Origin: Bolinopsis microptera
Lineage: Eukaryota > Ctenophora > Tentaculata > Lobata > Bolinopsidae
Direction: 5' to 3'
NCBI RefSeq assembly: GCF_026151205.1
Contig: NC_087079.1
Span: 9,786,635-9,850,634, forward strand
DNA: 64,000 nucleotides
Of the stretch, positions 58,716 through 64,000 are shown one piece after another (position 1 is the first letter of the stretch; every line of letters begins with the position of its first letter). Below the pieces are notes generated by a model. The model saw only the letters and a list, made by a program, of their open reading frames with translations, was not told where the DNA came from and searched no databases. A program made the translations under genes and the position numbers.

Positions 58716-59515
58716 ACTACCTCATTGGACCTTATTTGACCGCGGACATTAAATGAACGGAAATAATTATGAACGGACATTAAAATAAACGCTCAAAGGC
58801 ATTCAAAACCATCAAAAATCCAAATTTGTTCATATTTTTTTGCGTTTTTAAATTTTAGCAGATAATTTGTAAATTAATTTTTCATACAATGAGCAAGAAA
58901 GGCAATCGTTAAGCAGTAAAAAATGTCAAAATATCTGTCGATCAGTGTCTATGATTATGAAAGTTGTGTAAAAACAACAGATACGAAATATTACCAGATT
59001 TGATGATAATATCACAGGTCATCTTCCTCAAATGGGTTATCGTGCAAATTCCCTGCTTAAAGCATCATATCAGTAATACCTGCTTTTTGAAAACAATTTT
59101 TTATTTGACCACCTCGGTCCTGCATTTCAGTGTAATTGTAAACTTTTACAAGATGTGGAGGCAAATAATAACTCCGAAGAAGTGAACGAGGAATCCGAAA
59201 ATCAAGAAAGTGATCATGCCATAATGTGATACTTAGAATATTTAAAATTAAATTGTATAATAACTCGTTTTTCATTGGTCCAATGATATATAGTTTAGTC
59301 TGAATCCGATGATAGAAATTACAATTGACTGAAACTAAAAAGTTGTCATTTCCTAAACATGAGTTCGCAGTGGAATAATTTTGGAAAAAATCTCAACGGA
59401 CTTTAACTTGAACGGACCTTAAACGGACGGACTTTATTTGAACGGGCATTAAGATGAACGCTAGGACCTCCAGCGTTTAATTAATGTCCGTTCAATTCAG
59501 GTCCGATAAGGTAGT
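58716..59515. mobile_element. 800-bp element with long inverted termini (MITE-like)
   Basis: Left end CTACCTCATTGGACCTTATT and right end, read as complement, CTACCTTATCGGACCTGAAT begin inverted repeats. They continue imperfectly through GAACGGACATTAA and AAACGCT blocks. Additional GAACGGAC-TTTAA subrepeats cluster inside the right end (59395-59470). No transposase frame; target duplication unclear. Confidence 0.6.
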
Positions 59516-59544
59516 TAACCGAATAACAAAATTGTTAGAGCAAG

Positions 59545-60795
59545 GATTACTAGCCGATAAACACTGAGGTGAAAGGATTGCTAGCCGATAAACACTGAGG
59601 TGAAAGGATTGCTAGCCGATAAACACTGAGGTGAAAGGATTAGTAGCCGATAAACACTGAGGTGAAAGGATTGCTAGCCAATAAACACTGAGGCGAAAGG
59701 ATTGCTAGCCAATAAACACTGAGGCGAAAGGTTTGCTAGCCCACAAACACTGAGGTGAAAGGATTGCTAGCTCATAAAAACTGAGGTGAAAGGATTGCTA
59801 GCCGATAAACACTGAAGTGAAAGGATTGCTAGCCAATAAACACTGAGGTGAAAGGATTGCTAGCCCATAAACACTGAGGTGAAAGGATTGCTAGCCAATA
59901 AACACTGAGGCGAAAGGATTGCTAGCCAATAAACACTGAGGCGAAAGGATTGCTAGCCCACAAACACTGAGGTGAAAGGATTGCTAGCTCATAAAAACTG
60001 AGGTGAAAGGATTGCTAGCCGATAAACACTGAAGTGAAAGGATTGCTAGCCAATAAACACTGAGGTGAAAGGATTGCTAGCTCATAAAAACTGAGGTGAA
60101 AGGATTGCTAGCCGATAAACACTGAGGTGAAAGGATTGCTAGCCGATAAACACTGAGGTGAAAGGATTGCTAGCCCATAAACACTAAGGTGAAAAGATTG
60201 CTAGCCGATAAACACTGAGGTGAAAGGATTGCTAGCCGATAAACACTGAGGTGAAAGGATTGCTACCCGATTAACACTGAGGTGAAAGGATTGATAGCCG
60301 ATAAACACTGAGGTGAAAGGATTGCTAGCCGATAAACACTGAGGTGAAAGGATTGCTAGCCGATAAACACTGAGGTGAAAGGTTTGCTGGCCAATAAACA
60401 CTGAGGTGAAAGGATTGCTAGCAGACACTGGGGTGAAAGGATTGCTAGCCCATAAACACTAAGGTGAAAAGATTGCTAGCCGATAAACACTGAGGTGAAA
60501 GGATTGCTAGCCCATAAACACTAAGGTGAAAAGATTGCTAGCCGATAAACACTGAGGTGAAAGGATTGCTAGCCGATAAACACTGAGGTGAAAGGATTGC
60601 TACCCGATTAACACTGAGGTGAAAGGATTGATAGCCGATAAACACTGAGGTGAAAGGATTGCTAGCCGATAAACACTGAGGTGAAAGGATTGCTAGCCGA
60701 TAAACACTGAGGTGAAAGGTTTGCTGGCCAATAAACACTGAGGTGAAAGGATTGCTAGCAGACACTGGGGTAAAAGGATTGCTAGCCCATAAAAT
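59545..60795. repeat. 31-bp minisatellite with a 337-bp higher-order period (about 40 copies)
   Basis: Unit GCTAGCCGATAAACACTGAG plus GTGAAAGGATT. A shortened 27-bp unit (GCTAGCAGACACTGGGGTGA with a short tail) marks two higher-order blocks whose starts differ by 337 bp, that is ten 31-bp units plus one 27-bp unit. Minus-strand open frames of 75-86 codons here are repeat artefacts. Confidence 0.92.
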
Positions 60796-63700
60796 CACAT
60801 ATAATCCAGCAGTAGATAATTCGAACGAGAAGAGCAGATTAATTAATTATACATGGGTTAATTGATTGTTATTGAGATATGCTGCTACTTAGTTACCATC
60901 AAGATTCAAGATATTATTTACTGGGCCGCGCTCAGCCTGTCATTCCGCCAAATCTTTATTCGTTAATGAACATAATAGCCTGGGGTCCTCAGGTAAGATA
61001 TTATAAGGCGACCTACCGTAATAATAATAACAATATAATAATTTAATATAATAACAATATAAAGTTTATTGTTATAAGTATATGAACTATGAAGTGTCTA
61101 TAAACTTATAAAGCATATTATTTGTAGTATTGTTACGCCAATTTACTATTGCGACCTTGGCGCGATATATTTATAACACGTGCTCAATATGAATACACCT
61201 GGTTAGGCTGCCTAGAATTGAACCATTGGTATTATAAAGGAGTAAAGGAGTTGCCACATCTGTGATTTAAGGGTTATCACGATGAAACTATGAGATAAAT
61301 GATCTTATTTACACGCGGTTATTCTGACAATATGAATCTTATGACCTAATTGTCTTTATCCGACTGTTTATAGACTTTTGATTATTTTGTCCCCGAACAG
61401 AAGAAATTAATTATTTCCCAATGCTGTTCGTGCATTTTAAATTTCAACTTAAACAAGGTAAATGATTAGGCAATGAGTAATTTGTAATTAGTGATTAGAG
61501 ATTAGTGATTTAAACTCTCCAGAACGGAAGACATAAAAAGCGTGACAAAGTAATAAGCGTGACGAAAATTTAACTAGTAAACAAAACAAAAAGCGGAAAA
61601 ACACAAAAATAGCCACCAATTAGTGTTGAAATGAATACCACGAAGTTCAAAAGATGAAATGAGACGGAAAATATTTAACCAGTAAACAAACAAAAACGGT
61701 GAGACACGCAAATAGCTATGATATGAATTAGTGTTAAAACATGAAGACTATAAAGTTCAAAAAATGAAGTGAGATTGTTTAACATTGTTAAATAATAAAG
61801 ACGCTTTTGCCAAGAAATACGACTGACCAATTTAAGCTGTGCGATAAGCAAAATTGAAATAACAACTCTCTGGATTGACTTTAACAAGATTTAACAAGCT
61901 GAAAGCGCACAAGCCACTTTATATAGCTCTGTAAACACATGGTAGGATCCCAGCTTGAACTGCATTGTGTGTAATATTAGCATGATTTACAAAATCAGTG
62001 TCTCTACAACCTGTCTTGTTTGCTGGTGAGCTGCTCTATTTCAGATCCTTGGTTTAGTTCGAGACATACGAGACAAACTTCCAACCTCATAACAAATGAA
62101 TTTTAATTGCATAATCACAAGTGTAATAGAGATTAGTGGATGTCTAGCGTCTGCTGAGTGCTGTGTGTTCGAACGGTTGGCAGACCGAATCCCTACCGCT
62201 TTTCCTAACCCTAGTTCTAACCGTAATCCTAACCCTAATCCTTATCCCACCACTAACCCTCACATTATCTAACCCTCGCACTGTCCTTACAAGCAGTTAT
62301 TAAGCATCAGGGATTCGCTCCGTTTATCAACATCTTCAAATCATCTGTTTACTAGCTTGTCATGAAGTAATGAATCTTGCATTTAAGTAGTGTTCTTTAA
62401 GATTACCATCCTGAAGTAATAAATATTTTAGTTGCATTTAAATAAGATTACCGTCCTTAGGAATTAATTTAGCTTCATGTAATTTCTAGACGTATACTAT
62501 GGATCAATAAGCTGTGACAAAGAAAATATCTTTTAAACGTTCCTTAACTCCTTACCACTTATCTATAATTATAATACGTTCCTTTTAAATTAGGCATGAT
62601 TATGTTTTAAGCGTTAATTAAAATGAATGTTTCTTTATTATTAAAATGAAGGCTTCTTTAAAATTAAAATCACCATGAAACCAAACTTCTTCTCGTGGAG
62701 TCGGAGCTACTGAAGAATTAAAACAATCTAGAATCCAGTTACGGACTTTAAACCTTAATTTTATCATTGATAATGATATTAAGTTAATAATATTTGTTAT
62801 TAATGCTTTTCAAACATTTTCAAATATTTTCCGGGGATTATTTCCCGAAAAGTCGTGGTCACTAGTAACCGATAATTTCCCGAAAGGGTTGCCAGAGTAT
62901 TTATATGAGGACAGACTGCGAGTCAACTCAGACTGGCTGACGGAAAGTTTCAAAACAAATAACAGTTGCGCACTATATATTAGTATATTGCAATATTGTA
63001 TCAGCGCACGTATCACATTACACATTGTTTCATCCAGAACCGGAAAAATTATAACAAATAATACCTTGGCTTCGTTTCGTGCCCAGCGTAACCTCCGCTA
63101 AAGCGTCGGGAATTATCGCGGGTAGCACTCAACAGCCAAGGTATTGTTGTATTATATTGTTAACTTAAGTTTAGCCATAGCCTTAACCGTTACCTAAAGA
63201 GACACCATGATCGAACTTTATATAACGTAGGCGTTTAAAATAAAGGAATAGGGATATGTAGATAGATAAGAGAAGGAGGGAGATAAGGGAAGAGACAATG
63301 GGCTGGAAGTAGAACATTCCTGTCCGCTAGAAAGTCCTGCAGTACAACTACGCGATAAAACACCGATAGTTAGTTATTCTAGAACAAATATAAACGGACA
63401 ACAAGTATAACTAAACGACAAAAAGCTTTTGTGTTCACTTTAAAAATGTGACAAAATGAACTATTGACGATTAGCTATACCTATGAATATTTTCAGAAAG
63501 TGCATTAGGTTGGTTGGTATTGGCAAACACATAGTATTTAATAATCAAATATACAGTCGTTTATTAAACTATAGTATAGTAGTAAAAGGCAATGATTTAT
63601 ACACCCTCTCACCCTTATAGTAAAATCTATACGTTGGAACCCTGTTTCACCCTGACACCTGGCATCGAGCGTGCTAAATCACTCTACAGTCGATCTTCGA

Positions 63701-64000
63701 GATTTTTCTAAAACGGCACCCGGCAGTTTAAAAAGTCACGTGACAGTCGAGTGTAGAGTGATTAATCATCACCCACCTGGTATTCTACTAACCTCGCTCA
63801 CTTCCGACGAATCTGTCAGCTTGTAGTTGTTAACGCCAGCATACTCATGATACACTCCACAGCAATTCCTTTCTTATTAATCGTCTTAAATCATTTCAGA
63901 TACTGATTCAAAAGTGGTATAAGTAGACTTACAATTACTGCCATATTCCAGCCGTGTGATAAAAACGGTGTCAGATAATACTGACACAAGAACGAATTCG
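60796..64000. other. Intergenic region to window end, no supported gene
   Basis: AT-rich. It contains a diverged tandem duplication of about 105 bp (61567-61672 and 61674-61776). A patch with CCTAACCCTAA-like repeats lies at 62205-62280, and a 12-bp inverted repeat (AATACCTTGGCT/AGCCAAGGTATT) at 63059-63147. No coding exon was recognised. Confidence 0.5.
62120..62280 (+). repeat. Possible SINE-like piece with telomere-like CCTAACCC run
   Basis: TAGTGGATGTCTAGCG and CAGACCGAATCCCTACC resemble tRNA A- and B-box-like blocks, followed by irregular CTAACCCTAA units. The B box is imperfect and no cloverleaf can be drawn, so this is not called a tRNA. Confidence 0.3.

Noticed and set aside
60201-60798. 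Minus-strand ORFs rich in SNPFTSVFIG
   Set aside because: 31-bp minisatellite read-through.
62120-62280. Possible tRNA gene (A- and B-box-like words) and telomeric repeat
   Set aside because: The B box is imperfect, no cloverleaf forms, and the CCTAACCC units are irregular. At most a SINE-like remnant.

Overview
The window is eukaryotic, almost certainly a marine invertebrate animal. It is AT-rich with GT-AG introns. Its proteins are typical of metazoans: sushi/CCP, kringle, F5/8-like and hevein-like ectodomains, two Shaker-family voltage-gated K+ channels, and a MORN5 orthologue. I saw no bacterial, organellar or viral backbone. Two divergent Kv1-like genes close together would fit lineages with expanded Shaker families, such as ctenophores and cnidarians. 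That is inference; I do not assign a species. Several gene models were assembled by hand from splice sites, with intron phases checked across junctions.

Layout. 1-11457 (+): 3' part of a large multi-exon gene for a cysteine-rich repeat protein ending in a GPI-anchor-like tail; three of its introns carry minisatellites, one of which amplifies the gene's own 5' splice site about 32 times. 13222-17253 (+): Kv channel A, with one frameshift just before the pore. 19752-21436 (-): an intronless DGAT2-type acyltransferase joined to a polytopic membrane domain, also with one frameshift. 22427-23622 (-): a candidate small two-exon gene with a myristoylation-type start. 26769-27177: a 21-bp minisatellite of overlapping E-box and CRE motifs, lying 0.7 kb upstream of an intronless secreted-protein gene with a Lys/Asp tail (27895-28566, +). 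29741-31107: a 5'-truncated non-LTR retroelement and associated repeats. 31245-35959 (+): a mosaic secreted protein (ephrin-receptor-like Cys module, F5/8-like lectin domain, CC module, hevein-like domain, kringle, sushi) whose intron carries a 1.24-kb hAT-like element with a perfect 8-bp target duplication. 36394-37635 (-): MORN5.

37940-40542 is a 2.6-kb, nearly perfect palindromic foldback element flanked by 8-bp direct repeats. 40.6-45 kb is a transposon graveyard: a second foldback, a retroelement tail, and a TA-flanked element with inverted termini. 46109-47827 (+): an intronless flavin amine oxidase. 49447-51650 (-): Kv channel B. 51.7-64 kb has no gene I can support. It holds a recent 511-bp tandem duplication, an inverted-repeat element, retroelement scraps, and a 1.25-kb minisatellite with a higher-order period.

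The genes do not form an operon or a single pathway. Three of the proteins are secreted or surface proteins and two are channels, so the region reads as ordinary dispersed animal genes in a repeat-rich background. I recognised no tRNA, rRNA, snRNA or CRISPR array. The strongest unusual signals are the amplified splice-donor array, the acyltransferase-membrane-domain fusion, the large palindrome, and the CRE/E-box array.
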